Shown one piece after another: positions 23,596 to 36,243 of a stretch of 64,000 bases of DNA. The position numbers were made by a program, and so were the translations under genes. The stretch is from Lagenorhynchus albirostris (taxonomy: Eukaryota > Chordata > Mammalia > Artiodactyla > Delphinidae), in NCBI RefSeq assembly GCF_949774975.1, contig NC_083112.1, positions 56,184,035 through 56,248,034 on the forward strand, in the 5' to 3' direction. Every line of letters starts with the position of its first letter. The stretch's first letter is position 1. Below the pieces are notes generated by a model. That model was given only the letters and a program-made list of their open reading frames with translations. It made no database searches and was not told the DNA's origin.

Positions 23596-23599
23596 TTCT

Positions 23600-25425
23600 A
23601 ACAGTTTACTATTATTATTTTATCCTCATTCATTTTGATTCTTAGTATTAGTACTACAACTTGACCAGACAAGTTGTTTTTATGTGCATGTTATTATGTT
23701 TCAACTGTACTAAATATTTTTAAAGAAAACAATTCTTGTTTATATCTTAAGAAAATGTATTTTATGGGATAATTCTTTTTGCAACATCTCCTTAGAGGCA
23801 AAATGACAATTTCATTGTTCGTGTTTTAATGAACAATTGATTTATTCTTACTGTCTGGCTACTATATAGCAGAATATTGCAGAATTTCTCAAATGTATGG
23901 GGGTGAGATGGCTATTTTTTACCAGATGTTTGCAGCTTACTTTTATAAGGCCACAGAAAATTGTACCAGTATATTATAAAATCATAACCTCTAGTCTACT
24001 TTCATTGCCTAAGATTTTGACCATGTCCTGCGAGCTTATTGTAAATTGTGGTCTAAAGTGAACCAGAGGGACTCTAATGAAGGTGCAGGACTTTTACATG
24101 AGAGTATTTTTCCACTATGATACAGCATCAGATGTAGATCCTCATAAAGGAAAATAAAGTTGCACCTAACACATAAAATTTATGTAAAATTTTATTCTGC
24201 ATCTGCACATAAGAAATCTAAAATGAGAGTGTCCTATGTTTTCATATTGCTTTCTTAAAATCTATGTAATGATAAATGTCATGTCTGTTTTTTGTGAAAA
24301 AATGTGTGGCATAAGCCTGTTCTCTATAACATAGGTCTCACTGTGTGGTTTCCACATCAGTGTTAACCCTAAATGACAATCACTATGTCAAGTTCAACTG
24401 TGATATGCACTCAAGAGAAATTACATATTTGTAATTACATTTAACTTGGCCCACTATACAGGACTTCACATTAAAATAGTGTATAAATAATATGGCATGC
24501 AGCTGTAATATTAATTTCAATTTTGATCTTACTTGAATTCAGCTTTACTTAAAAGAATTTAGTGAGTAGAGAATGCTGCCAACTTCTTAACTTAAAACTC
24601 AAAAAAAAAATTTAAAATCAAGAAATAAAAATAATCAGAAGAATAAAATATAACTTATAAACTAAGCATGGCATATTGTGTGAAGATACCCATTTTTGCT
24701 ACTTCTGGCAGTATCATTAAATTGGTCATAAAAGAATAAGAATGTCAGGGAAAAAGGGAGAGAATAAGACTGAGTGATATAAACAAATTTTTGGAGGATG
24801 GAAAGTGGATGGGTAGGTGTTTAGATATTATCTTCAAATTGAAAGGTGAAATTTGTCTTTCTACTGCATAAAGAGGCAACGTATTTTTCAGCACCTTGGA
24901 CAGATCCCGAATTGGCTAGAGAAAATTCTGAAGAGAGTAAGGTATGGGACTAAAATCATAAGAATACTAACCATCAAATAAGAGGAGGCTCGAGGCCAAT
25001 ACACCCTCCTCATATCAGAGAAAACACTTAACCAGGTAGTTACATCTCCCTAAGAAATAAGTAGGAAATTTATTCTATAGGACAAAATTAAGGACCTTCA
25101 GACACAGTAACAGCAGGCAGAGGTCTTATACTGAAAACAAGGGCAATTAGAGAAAAGTATACTATTAACAATAAGACCCTCAAGCTCATTATGTAGGTTA
25201 GCTCTGAGACAAAAAGTACACAGGCATAATTCTTCTATCTTTTCCCTCAGGAGAATAGGCTATTCTTCTCTGAATATAACACATAAGCCCACAGAAAATA
25301 CCTGTTGTGATGTGTGGGGGTTATTCTCATAAAATTGGTGTGTTCTTATCTGATTTTTCACTTAAAATAGAGATGCCAAGCTATCTTTAAAGCCTCATTC
25401 TCAATTATGTAGAGACAACTGTGAT
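23600..25425. other. Unassigned unique DNA
   Basis: AT-rich, repeat-poor. No open frame above background, no RNA gene. Confidence 0.5.
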
Positions 25426-25807
25426 CACTCACATAGCTTTGAGGAAAGCATTTTGCAAGAATGAGAGAAAATGAAACCAAGAAACTTGAAAAAGCAACTT
25501 AGCAAAAACAGGCAATAAAGAGAGACTGGAAGAAAACAAATCAATATGGTTAATATCCTCAGAAATATCAGAAAGTTTACTAAATCCATAAAATAAACAC
25601 AAGATGCTTTAAAAAAGGGGCATTCCATAAAGAAAAAATATACTTGTAAGTAAAAATATAATAACCATAGTAGAACATTCATTTGGAGATAAACTTGAGG
25701 ATTTCTTCAATGAGTACAGTGAAAACACAAAGAAGAGAAAAAGTAAGAAGAAACATAGGACAAATTTAGGCCATCAATCTAGGATCAACACCCAAACTTC
25801 CAGAAAC

Positions 25808-25820
25808 AGAAAACTGGGAG
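25808..25820. repeat. Target-site duplication, left copy, of the U6 retrocopy
   Basis: AGAAAACTGGGAG, repeated exactly at 25856-25868. Confidence 0.85.
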
Positions 25821-25855
25821 AGGGTGCTCACTTCGGCAGCACATATACTAAAATT
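25821..25855 (+). pseudogene. U6 snRNA 5'-fragment retrocopy
   Basis: The first about 32 nt of U6 snRNA are recognisable at 25824-25855: GTGCTCACTTCGGCAGCACA followed by TATACTAAAATT, one mismatch from the canonical U6 5' end. The copy stops at the A-rich stretch of U6, well before its catalytic core. It is bounded by a 13-bp exact direct repeat. There is no poly(A) tail and no joined L1 or other RNA sequence. Upstream there is no U6-type promoter (no PSE/TATA at the usual spacing seen), so it is not a working gene. Confidence 0.85.
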
Positions 25856-26040
25856 AGAAAACTGGGAGGGGGGGACAGGAGTTATCAGAAGGATGGTGCA
25901 AGATGATTTCCTAAACTAAAGGGCAAGACATTTTCAAATTCAAATAATGAATCTGGTTTTCATGACATTTAGTGAAAATTAAGCCACATGAAGCACATCA
26001 ATTAATAATTCCAGGTCACTGAGATTAACTAGATAATTCT

Positions 26041-28329
26041 ACTTAAAATGTTCTTTCTTGCTTTCAACATGGCCCATAGCAGAACTGAAGGGCCCCCAAC
26101 ACTTCCTATCATCATCTCCTCAACAGTATAGGCTGCCTGAAACAGCAGTCCCAGTAAGGAGACTTATTGGGAGGGTGTGACTGACTAACTCTTTTTTAAG
26201 AAAGTGTCGAACACTTCCTAACCCTAGCAACACAAACACTTTTTTGACATTCACTTGAACTAAAAATCTGTCATTACCAAAGTCCATTAAACACTCATCT
26301 TCTTCTCAGAACTAGCTTAAGTTTTGTGCAAAAATTATGGCCTGGATGTTGGATGAAGGTACTATTTTGTCCCTCTTAACATACGTGTACTAAAGAGGTG
26401 AACTAGGCTCTTGATTAACTTTTCATTATCACTTGCGCATTATTGTTTCATCCTTCTCCCTGAAATATCCGGCAACTTGGAGGTGCACATTATTGCTCCA
26501 GATGCTTCTCCTTGAAATTCCACTTTCCTGGTCATTATTCTTAACCAATTAAATATTATAATGGCTGGCTCACAGTTCTTTTGGCCTGTAATATTCTTGT
26601 TTTCATTCTTGATTTAAATATCTCTGTCTTCTACATGTTCAATTGTATTGCCTTCTACTCCATTTCAGTCATCTACTCCCATATCCCTGGTCTTATCATT
26701 GCTAATGACTGTTCCACTTCTAAAGCCTTGATTTCAACACATAATGCCTGGGCTAAGAGAAGAACGTCTGGATGCTAACTTTAAACCCGCCTACAATTAT
26801 GTGAAGAGCTCTTTCCCAGAATACAATGCTTAAGCTTTCAAAATTGCCAATGAGATTGCTTAGGAACAATTTTTGAAAAATAGCTGAGTGATTTGTAGCA
26901 ACAAAGAAAATGTGAATTTTTAAACTCTGGATATTTTTGGCATAGATTTTATTTAGTTAAATGCACAAAAACATTTCCATTTAACAACTGCTTGTTTTCT
27001 AAGAAAACATCAAGTAAATATTCTGTGGTTAGGTGCAAGATCATCATTGCTGTTGCAAGTTGACACAAAAAATAAATGGTAAAAAGATAAAGTATCCTAT
27101 ATTTGAACAAATTATATGCCTCCATTAAGTTTAAAAATCCATGAGAAAGAGAAATAAGATGCTTTAGTTTGTTACAATGGGATTTATTCATCATTTCTAC
27201 AAACCTTAATAGAGCTGTAGTTAAAATATAGAAATCTTGATGGAATTGTTTTAAAAGAAGAAAACCTGTTATACTGAGACCCCAAATGTATTCAGAAAAT
27301 TGTTTCCGTTTAGACTATCAAAATTTTGCAGCCTTCTTTGCATTATTGTTTGCATGCTTAAGTCTTGACTTTCATGTTAATTTAATGTTAAATGTTATCC
27401 TGAAAATAAGTACTTAAAGCTTTATTCCGAACACTGTTCAGGCTCATATTATAAGTTTATGAAAACAGGGGCTGTAAACTGAAACACAATTTTCTTATAA
27501 CTATGGCAACCTACATACTGTTTTAATGAAAAATGTCAGTATAAAGCTTTACCAAGCATCAAAAATGCTCTAAACAAAAACATATCTTTGTATTATATAT
27601 TTGGATTGATAGCCTGCAGAACTAAGATAACAGGTTTCTGTCATTTAAGAAGTTGATATAAATGGCTCTGTAAGCTCCATATTATTTCTTTATTACTTGC
27701 TATGGTATTGTGTGGGGACATCACTTATCAAATTGTAAGTTTTGATGTGCTATCTCAGGTTAAAATGAAAGCATTAGTGAAAAGCTTATGTGGATTTTAT
27801 TGCCATCAATGAGTTTTGGCTTTACCTCTATGGACAACAGAACAAAATATCCTTATTTTATTAAATCAACATGTTAAAGATAAGAAATGAAGATATAGGT
27901 TTTTCCTTCCATTAAACAAACACCTTTTAATGTAAAAAATAAAGGGCATAAAGTTATGAAAATTATAGTAAATATTAAAATTTAACATTACAGAGTTTAA
28001 ATTAAGTGATAACTTTGTACTATGGTGTATTGTGTACTATTAAATGTTGTAGAAAAGAGTGACTCAATTTCTATTCTTATTTCTTTTAAATAAGTATTAC
28101 TTACTGTTTGATAGTTAATTTTGTAGCCTTACTTTTCATCAATATTGGAAGACAATTATAGGTATCTTTTGAAAATTATGGCAAAATTTACTCAAGTCAT
28201 TTAAATATGCTTTTAGAAAACACCTCCTTTGTTGTATAACTGCAAATAGACATTACTGAATATAAGTTTTGGCATAATTTTTCTTAAGAATCATTGGGTT
28301 AATATTTGGAAATTGGTGTTCATGTTGGC
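26041..28329. other. Unassigned unique AT-rich DNA
   Basis: Repeat-poor. Small frames at 26581-26778 and 26949-27194 show nothing recognisable. No RNA gene. Confidence 0.5.
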
Positions 28330-28640
28330 TCAAAGAGCAATCATGTCTCTGAATAGGCCCCTAACAGATTTTACACTCATGATAAAGCCAACAGCATATT
28401 TATCCATCTTCATAATCAAGTGTAAGTTAAGAGTTGATGGGTGTGCCATAAGCATGCATAAATGATGCTTTCATCCCTTGCATCTGTTCATATTAATAAT
28501 GATAATTCTTAAACAGTGATTTTCATCTTTGAGTGTTACAAATGCCAACTAATAATTAATCCCTTAAGTGCTTAATTGCATATGGATAATTAAACTCACT
28601 CTTTGCTGGCAATGTTTATGGAGAAAAAATGAAAAGGCAA
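28330..28640. promoter_or_regulatory. Candidate conserved non-coding element with homeodomain/POU-like sites
   Basis: Within a repeat-free stretch there are TAATTA sites at 28553-28558 and 28587-28592, an AATT core at 28574-28577, and POU-like phrases ATGCATAAAT (28454-28463) and ATTGCATATG (28575-28584). Such clustering is common in developmental enhancers inside gene deserts. It is also favoured by simple AT-richness, so this is only a candidate. No target gene is visible. Confidence 0.25.
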
Positions 28641-30895
28641 ATTATATCAAGCCTGATTTTCTAACCAATGGTTTGAAGATGTGACTTTCATATTTGTGGG
28701 TAGAAGCATCCTTTATAGCCCCATTTCTGAAAATACCTTTTGAAGAAAAGCACTTCCACAATACTGAGAAATATTATGTAATTATTTCTATTTTTGAGAA
28801 TTACAAAGAACATTAGTATATTAAAGCTGTTGAGATATAAACTGTTTATTTCTGTGAAACACAGAACATCAGAAACTTACTTGGTCTTTGAATATCTTTT
28901 TCATAAGACCCAACTCATTTGGAATGAGTTTCATTTGGAAGGAGTTTTGTAAATGATGTAGTTTGTTGTATGATACCTCTCAAGGAGGTGGAAAATTATT
29001 AGAGTTATATTCTTTTTTCTAACTTGGCTGCATGGTCTTCTGCATTCAAAAGCCCTCTCAAGTGTTCATTCTTCAAAATGGTTCTGAATATTATTTCAGA
29101 CAATATCAGGAAACTTTTATAAAATCAAAACACAATAGATATTGACTTCCTATTGTCACTGACCTAACAATAATTATTCAGCACTAAACACTAAATGCTC
29201 ACAACAGCGCTTCTCAATGAAGGCACTCTTGGCGAGTTAGTTGGAGTATTTCTTCATTGTGAGGGATTTTAACACACACTGTAGAAAGTTTAATATTCTT
29301 TTCCCCATTCCCAATGTCTTCCTTGCTTTCACACTTGATTATGTACTGCTGATTATTATTTTATAATTGTCAATATGCCTTGTGTCCTCAATGTGTCTGT
29401 GCTTCAAGAACTCATGTCTCATAATCTTATGGCACCTTGTATAGTTTGGTGTACACAATATTTATTCACCAAAGATTATTAACTTACTGCTACATAGTAT
29501 TTGGATATTTTCTGGAGAACTGAGGGTATAGCTACCATTTTCTCAAGACCAGTATCCAAAAGTGTATGTAGGTATGTATTGGGACAAGAAAACCTACGGC
29601 AAATTCAGGACTTATATTAGAAACTCTGTTTTCCCTAAGCTAATCAACATTGTAGGATATGTATTTATTTTTTACTTGTCTGTGCTTGTAAATTAATCTT
29701 TACACATTATAAAATGGAAAACAAAAGCTGCAATTTGATAAATGTACTTAGTAATAAACATCTCAGCCTGTTTTACTCATTTTACAGATATTAGCAATAT
29801 CCATGTTACCATGAAGGTAAAGAGAGAGTCAATTATTGGAGATAAAATATAGCAGCACAACACAGGAACACAAGGAATATTTTTAAATTAATTAGTGAAA
29901 GGATGGTCAAGGGAAAACTTATGTGTCTTCAAGCAGGGGTGTCTACTTAAAGTGGGGTTGGTACTACCTTCTATCAAATACAATTTTTCTTACCTTTTTC
30001 ACACACTGACTTGTTCTCTCCTAACAATTTTTATTAAGTTTGACATTAAAGACAGTAAGGTATGGGTTTGCTGTTTATCTATGTATCTATATCTCTCAGT
30101 GGTAAAATCTTAAAACTTTTAGCTTCGTATGTAAATAACTTCAGTGCAAAGGTAAGTTTATGATGGATAATTACCTATATTATCAATGATCTTTTTGAAA
30201 ATCATCTTTTTGCTTGAATATAACAAAAAAGAAATGACTATCACTCCATGAAAATATATTGTATCATTGTTCTCTCTGTAAGAACAGTTTATGTAAATTA
30301 ATTTGTTAAATATTCAAATTCACTAATAACCCAGAGGTACTGTGAGAAGAAATTTCGATTAAAACGATTGGGGTCATGGCAACAAATCAACTGGATTGTT
30401 ATTTTGAGAGCCAAGCCATACTACAAAAATTTTGAGTAAAGCACGTGAAATAGTTTTTATTCTCATAATATGTAATTTTTGGAAAAGAGTTAAAAACACA
30501 GAAGGCCAGAGTTTCAAGGGCACTGTTTATCTGTACTCCTTGAAATATATCACCTAATTGTTATGCTATTAGATCAATATGCTATGGTATGGCAACTCCA
30601 ATATTTTGGGAGATGATAAGTACCTGGTGTTTGTTATACAGATCAAGAGTATATGGAATTTATTCTAGACCCTGTGGAAATGTGATCTGGATATTTGAAT
30701 ATTGTTTAAATAAAAACTTTTTAGCTGCATAAGGCAATTAGGACAAATTCATATTTTCTGAAGCAGAATATCATGATATAACAATGCGGTAAATAATAAT
30801 GGGAAAGCAGAGTTACCACTATTAGGCCCAGGAAGTGCCAGAAACTATAGCCTTTTCTGTCTGGTGTTTTAGCTCTTTGGCTAGAGAGCTAGAAC
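28641..30895. other. Unassigned unique AT-rich DNA
   Basis: No gene or RNA. A possible hAT-like MER fragment around 29205-29285 (GCTTCTCAATGAAGGCACTC ... TTCTTCATTGTGAGGG) is weak. Confidence 0.45.
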
Positions 30896-30899
30896 ACAA

Positions 30900-31015
30900 C
30901 TCTTCAGTGTTCTATTTTCTCATCAATAAGTGGAAACTAATAATAAAATCTATTACATTGAATTTTTGTGAAGATTAATTGAGATAATATGTGTAAATGC
31001 TTATAAAGAATAAAA
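30900..31015 (+). mobile_element. MIR SINE remnant, plus strand
   Basis: TTCTATTTTCTCATCAATAA GTGGAAACTAATAATAAAAT followed by TTTTTGTGAAGATTAATTGA GATAATATGTGTAAATGC follows the MIR core order. Confidence 0.55.
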
Positions 31016-31816
31016 ATTATGCTGTGTCTAATTAAAATAAGTTATTGTTAATATTATTATGTGCAATTATAAGCTGCAACTTGAGGGGAGGTTTTGCTGT
31101 CCAATACGTTTCTTCTTTTCCACAAATCTGCAGATGATAGAAATCCTGACATTGTAACTAATTCTTTTGTGTTAAAGAAGTCACTCATTAAAAACAACCA
31201 TGTGGAAATATAAGATATTAATTTATTCACTAAATCTTTGGTGGGAAACGTGTACTTAAAAATTTTCCCAGTTAGCGTGTATTTTGTTGTTGGAGTATAG
31301 TGTGAAACACTTATAAAGGAAAGCAGTGCAAATTTCAGTCTAATATTTTAGAAAATATTGGCACCATACTGTCACTGGGTAGGTAGAAGGAGACTGGAAA
31401 GACAGAAATCATTAAAAGATAAGTCTAAAATGTTTTAAATTTTCCAAAGGAAAAAAATGGCTATTTTTAAGACCCATACAGTATATTGTACATTGGCAAT
31501 AAGAGTCCCAATGATCAAAGATTAAACACAATTTTGTTTCTCCCTATACATTTTTCTCTTAATTATGAGTCCTTAAACTCGAAGGAAAAAATAAAAGACA
31601 AATTTAGGAAGAGGAACTTGCATTTTTTGGTGCAAATGAATTTGATCAAGGTAATGTCCTCCCAAATATGAAAGGAATCCTTAGCATGAGAAAAAGGTTT
31701 ATTTAAATAGCACATGCACTTACTATTTTGGATATATATTTTATAATTAGGCATGCTTACAATACTTACATACAAAGCAATCTTACTTACAGAACTTTAA
31801 AAATCAATTAACATTT
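31016..31816. other. Unassigned unique DNA
   Basis: AT-rich; overlapping small frames on both strands at 31486-31775 show nothing recognisable. Confidence 0.5.
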
Positions 31817-31818
31817 TA

Positions 31819-31895
31819 TTCGGGTTGGCCAAAAAGTTCATTCGGGTTTTTCCGTGAGATGTTATGAGAAACCCGAACGAACTTTGTGGTCAGAG
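31819..31895. mobile_element. Mariner-derived hairpin MITE, about 77 bp
   Basis: Almost the whole unit is a palindrome: GGGTTGGCCAAAAAGTTCAT plus TCGGGTTTTT on the left arm pairs with AAACCCGAACGAACTTTGTG on the right. It is flanked by TA on both sides (31817-31818 and 31896-31897), the mariner target. The outer right end (GTGGTCAGAG) has lost pairing with the left GGCCAAAAAG. Similar mariner-derived units are common in cetartiodactyl genomes. In ruminants closely related hairpins give rise to the large miR-2284/2285 family. Confidence 0.8.
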
Positions 31896-31899
31896 TATA

Positions 31900-34150
31900 T
31901 AACAGAATGTATACATTCCAGGTTCTGCTGGCCTTGCTTCTGAGTAAATAAATGCAATGTATTAGAGATTTAGCACAATAAAAGTCATAATATCGATTGC
32001 AAATATATTGTCACTTCACTAGAGTACATGTTATGAAATAAAATTAAACCTATAAAATTAAACTTGTAAAAGAAGATTTTTTTAATAAAAAAAGATTAGA
32101 GACTTCATATAATTATAATACCCAGAGCAAATGAACTGGAAATGGTATCACATTTCATTTTAACATAAAGTATAGCTAAAATCATCATTATTTAATAAAA
32201 CACAAATTGTTAGTTGTCAGGAATGTTTAAATTAGGTGATATGTAAATCACATTGTCCATAGGAGTTTTCTTTTCTGCTTGTCCTCTAGGAAATTACAAC
32301 TTTAGGAAAAACCAAAGCTTTCTCAATTTGGATTGCTTGCAGATCCCCACCATTTTGCTAATTACTGTACCTGTCCCTCTCTCTGACATTTTGTCGGTTT
32401 CACTGAGGTAATGGCTGCATACATTAAGGAAAATTTAGTTCTGAAAGTCTAATCTGATAAAAAATTTTACGTAACTGTTGATTGCAAATCAAGTCTCTGA
32501 GGAGGAGGTAGAATGACAAACTAAGCAGCTAAAAGCTTTTCTCAGGTCTTCCTTCTTGAAATATTTCCTTAACACAGGAAACAGTAAATAGCATTTGCCC
32601 CCTTGAACATATCTAATAGTATGTAATTCATTAGGTTCATTATTAAACTGTGGATTTATGACTTTTCCCTGGGATCAGCTACTTCATATTTCATTCTAGA
32701 AAAAGCCACATCCAAAATGACAAGTAAAGCTGTTGTTGGCACAGATTTCGATTAGATTTTTGCCAAAATAACTAGATTCCTTAGATACACATTTTTAAAT
32801 AGTACAGTTAATTTTTAGAACAGATTTTATATTGTTAAACTCTTTAATATTGCTTATGCAAAATAATGCTGAACAAAGAACTACATTGTGATTTATCTAG
32901 CTTAATATGCATGTAATTATTTAGCATAGTGAAAGAAAGCAGAAACATGGGTAATTAAAAATTCCCACATTTTTTGTGTTTGATGCTTTATTTCTTTCTT
33001 AATTTGCATGGATTAGTCATCAAAGTAGATTGACTGGGAGTCTATTAGAGGGATAGGGTTTTATATAATGCTCATTCCATAACTTTGAAGAATTCCCTGC
33101 AAAAATGAATTTGAGAGTGAGACATGGACTTCAGACTAACATGACATCCAAATCTTTCTTTCTTGAATTGCCGAAAAATAGGGACTAGCCTTACCTCTCC
33201 ATCAGTTCCAACCTCAAAAGGAAAAGTACTGATAAGAACAGAGCACAAGGAGAATTGAACAGGCCCTGAGAAGGCAAGTATTTCCTAAGGTTCATCTACC
33301 ATGTCTGAGGCAAAGAAGACCAACAGAGCCAGACAGCACGAGTGAAGACTGCTTACTGCTTCCAGACTCAGCATTTTTGCCCCCAAATGAAGTGGGAGTA
33401 TCTCCCAATACATGATGGATCTAAAGAACAGGCCAATAACTTTGCATCTCACAGGAAACATGGTGTAAGGAAGCAGATAGAGGCAATGCCTTCTTTAGAA
33501 CTAGGAACAGCAAGACACGATTCTTTATAGTTTTCTATTTTATCTAAAAATAAAGACAAAAATACGAGAATGCCAATGGTTTCTGAGAGATTTTTTGACA
33601 ACTGAAACAAAAATATTAGTCAATAATGTTTTCAATGGCTTCAGAAGAAAAGACCATATTCCAGCTTAAATTACAGAGCATGTGATAACCAAGGTCATTG
33701 TATTTAGAGCAGAGTTTAAATGCTGTCAAAACGAAATTGCTATAATTAAACTGTATTCTTTCACAACTTCCCATTCATAGCTAACATCCAAAAACACAGC
33801 ATGTTAATTCAGGTAAGCATGACAAAGGTAAGATTAATAAATGTAAAAACACTGAGAAAGATAAACAACTGCATGTCTATTCATTAAAATGCTTCAGAGG
33901 GATTCTCCAACAGCATCAGAAGAAAGCATTGCAATAAGCACTGGCAAACAAGAACAACACAGCAGAATGTGCTGGTCTATAAATACTAGCAATGGAGTGG
34001 TTTAGCAGAAATTAACACAGCATTCTCCCAAATGATGAAAGGTTTAACCTTATATGTTACACATTCCTTTAAGGATAAACAGGTAATTAGGTCACCATTT
34101 CTATGCAGGGAGGGAGAAGGAGGTTTTCTTTGAAGATTCACAAATTATAC
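31900..34150. other. Unassigned unique AT-rich DNA
   Basis: Repeat-poor. A 62-codon frame at 33342-33530 has no recognisable product. No RNA gene, no splice-flanked frame that I would call an exon. Confidence 0.5.
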
Positions 34151-34154
34151 AGTT

Positions 34155-34460
34155 AAGAGAGACTTTAGAATTAGAAAGCACTCAATTTGAATCTTGCCTC
34201 TATCATTTACAAGCTGTGTTGCTTTGGACAAGTTATCTAATTACACTTAAAATAAATAAAGCAACCTGGAACACATGGTTTAGTTATACCTCTTCTCAAA
34301 TACAGTCCTTATTTTTCACTAGCTGAGTGATAATGGATAAATTATTTCTGGGTCTCAGTTTCCTCATCTGAAAATTGGGATAATGAATATTCACCATTTG
34401 ACAATAATGTTTGATAAAACCTCCCAGAGATTTTGTGAACATAAAATGTGATAATATATG
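34155..34460 (+). mobile_element. MIR SINE remnant(s), plus strand
   Basis: Head-like part near 34160-34245 (TTGAATCTTGCCTCTATCAT, AGCTGTGTTGCTTTGGACAA GTTATCTAA). A second partial core then lies at 34320-34460 (CTGGGTCTCAGTTTCCTCAT CTGAAAATTGGGATAATGAA). Either two MIRs in tandem or one MIR interrupted by about 80 bp. Confidence 0.75.
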
Positions 34461-34574
34461 TGAAGCATTCATTATTCTGTTTTAACAAATATTTATCTCT
34501 ATCTCTACTAATTATATTCTTTAAGAAAAAGGTTTGGGAAGATATTAAATTGCTCCCTTTGTGACAATGACACT

Positions 34575-35165
34575 ATAAAACAAAATGAAAACAAGTATTC
34601 TCACATATTGCTGATGGGGGTGTGAATTTTTACAACTGAGAAAACAACATGAAAATTCCACTTATTTGTATATATCCAAGAGAATTTAAAACATGTTCAC
34701 AGGAAATCTTACATGAATATTCATAGTAGCACTATGCATAATAGCTAAATGTGTAAACAATTCAAATGCCTATTAAGTTATAAACAGATAAACAAAGATA
34801 GTTTATCTGTGGAATATTATTCAACCATGAAAAGGAATGGAGTACTGATATGTGCTACACCATGGGTGAACCTTGAAAACTATGTCAAGTTAAAGAAGCC
34901 AGACACAAAAGGCCATGTACTGGATGATTCCATTTCTATGAAATGTCTAATAAAGGCAAATCTGAGTCTATAGAGACAGAAAGTAGATTAGCTGTTGCCA
35001 GACCCTGTGAGAGGAGGAATGGGGAGTGATTGCTAATGGATATGGGGTTTCTTTGGGGGGTGATGAAAATATTCTAGAATTAGATAGTGGTGACGACTGT
35101 ACAATCTTGTGAATATTCTAAAAAATCATTAAATTGAACACCTCAAAATTGTAAATTGCCCTTGT
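34575..35165 (+). mobile_element. Old LINE-1 (L1M) 3' end, plus strand
   Basis: The end of ORF2 is recognisable in AATATTATTCAACCATGAAA followed by AGGAATGGAG. The 3' UTR includes AAGAAGCCAGACACAAAAGG CCATGTACTGGATGATTCCA, GGGTTTCTTTGGGGGGTGAT and GAATTAGATAGTGGTGACG. These are standard for L1M copies. The frame at 34749-34973 is part of it. Confidence 0.85.
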
Positions 35166-35599
35166 CTGTGAACCTACTCTATAGAAAGAAAACTACCAAC
35201 AAATACATAAAAATTGTTAGTTCAGGATATTTGTCATGGCAAGCAGTTGATAACAACAAAAATGACCATCAAAAAGGAATGTCTGACTATACTCTAATAA
35301 AATCATAGCAAAATTGTTAGGGTACTTACTGTACCTAAGGTTTCGGTTTGCAATGTGCATGTATTGTCTTTTGGTTAATCATACCAATGTTCTTTCGGTA
35401 GCCATTATTTTTAATTTCCTCATTCTATACAAGATGAAATTAAATCATGGGAGAAAATGATGTCTAAAGTGGCATTGTTTGTATTCCATACCTCAATCAA
35501 CTTCCACAGTTTGGAACATGAAGTCTTATGAAGTAGAGTGAGTCAGTTCTGCATGTATTGTTATGCAAGAGTGTCCAGGCTAATGTATGTGGAAGCAGT

Positions 35600-35830
35600 A
35601 GCACGTTGTAATTAAAATCACGGATTCTGGAACCACGGAGTCTTAGTTTGTGTCCCAGCTCTAAAAAGTACTTGCTCAATCATTGGGCAACGTATTAGTT
35701 TCTCTGTGCCTCAGTTTCCTTCTTAGTCAATGAAATGAGGATAATAATGCCTAAGTCATAGGGTTGTTTTGATTATTAAATGAAATATTTCACACAAAGT
35801 GCTTAGCACAAATTGGAGTATAGTAGAAAC
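35600..35830 (+). mobile_element. MIR SINE, plus strand, nearly complete
   Basis: Head with CACGGATTCTGGAACCACGG, core CTCTGTGCCTCAGTTTCCTT and GAGGATAATAATGCCTAAGT CATAGGGTTGTTTTGATTAT, then AAGTGCTTAGCACAAATTGG. It ends where the ERVL LTR begins. Confidence 0.85.
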
Positions 35831-35832
35831 TA

Positions 35833-36206
35833 TGTGATAGTTCATTTTATGGGTCAGCTTGGCTAGGCCACGGTACCCACACATTTGGTCAAATATTATT
35901 CTCGATGTTTCTCTGAGGGTATATTCTAGATGAGATTAACATTTAAATCCGTAGACTTTGAGGAGAGCAGACTACCAGACTGTTCTCCACAGGGTGAGCC
36001 CCATCTCATCAGTTGAAGACCTTAATAGAAGGAAGATTGACTTCCCTGGAGAAAGAGGGAATTTTACCAGCTGACTGCCTTCAGACTCAACGGCAACTCT
36101 TCCCTGGGTCTCCAGCTGGCTGGCCAACCTTGCTAATTTTGTACTTGCTGGCCTCCACAGTCATGGGAGGCAACTCCTTAAAATAAACCTCTGTTCTCTC
36201 TCTCTC

Positions 36207-36243
<37 letters not shown>

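Larger units (their letters stand above)
25430..26040 (+). mobile_element. Ancient LINE-1 (L1M/HAL1-like) ORF1-region remnant, plus strand
   Basis: A-rich on this strand, with phrases such as AGATAAACTTGAGGATTTCT, CAAACTTCCAGAAACAGAAA, ATTTCCTAAACTAAAGGGCA and AAGCCACATGAAGCACATCA. These recall the ORF1-region of old mammalian L1/HAL1. It is split by the small U6 insertion at 25821-25855. No frame survives. Confidence 0.5.

Noticed and set aside
25821..25868. Functional U6 snRNA gene
   Set aside because: Only the first third of U6 is present, with no terminator T-run and no upstream promoter elements.
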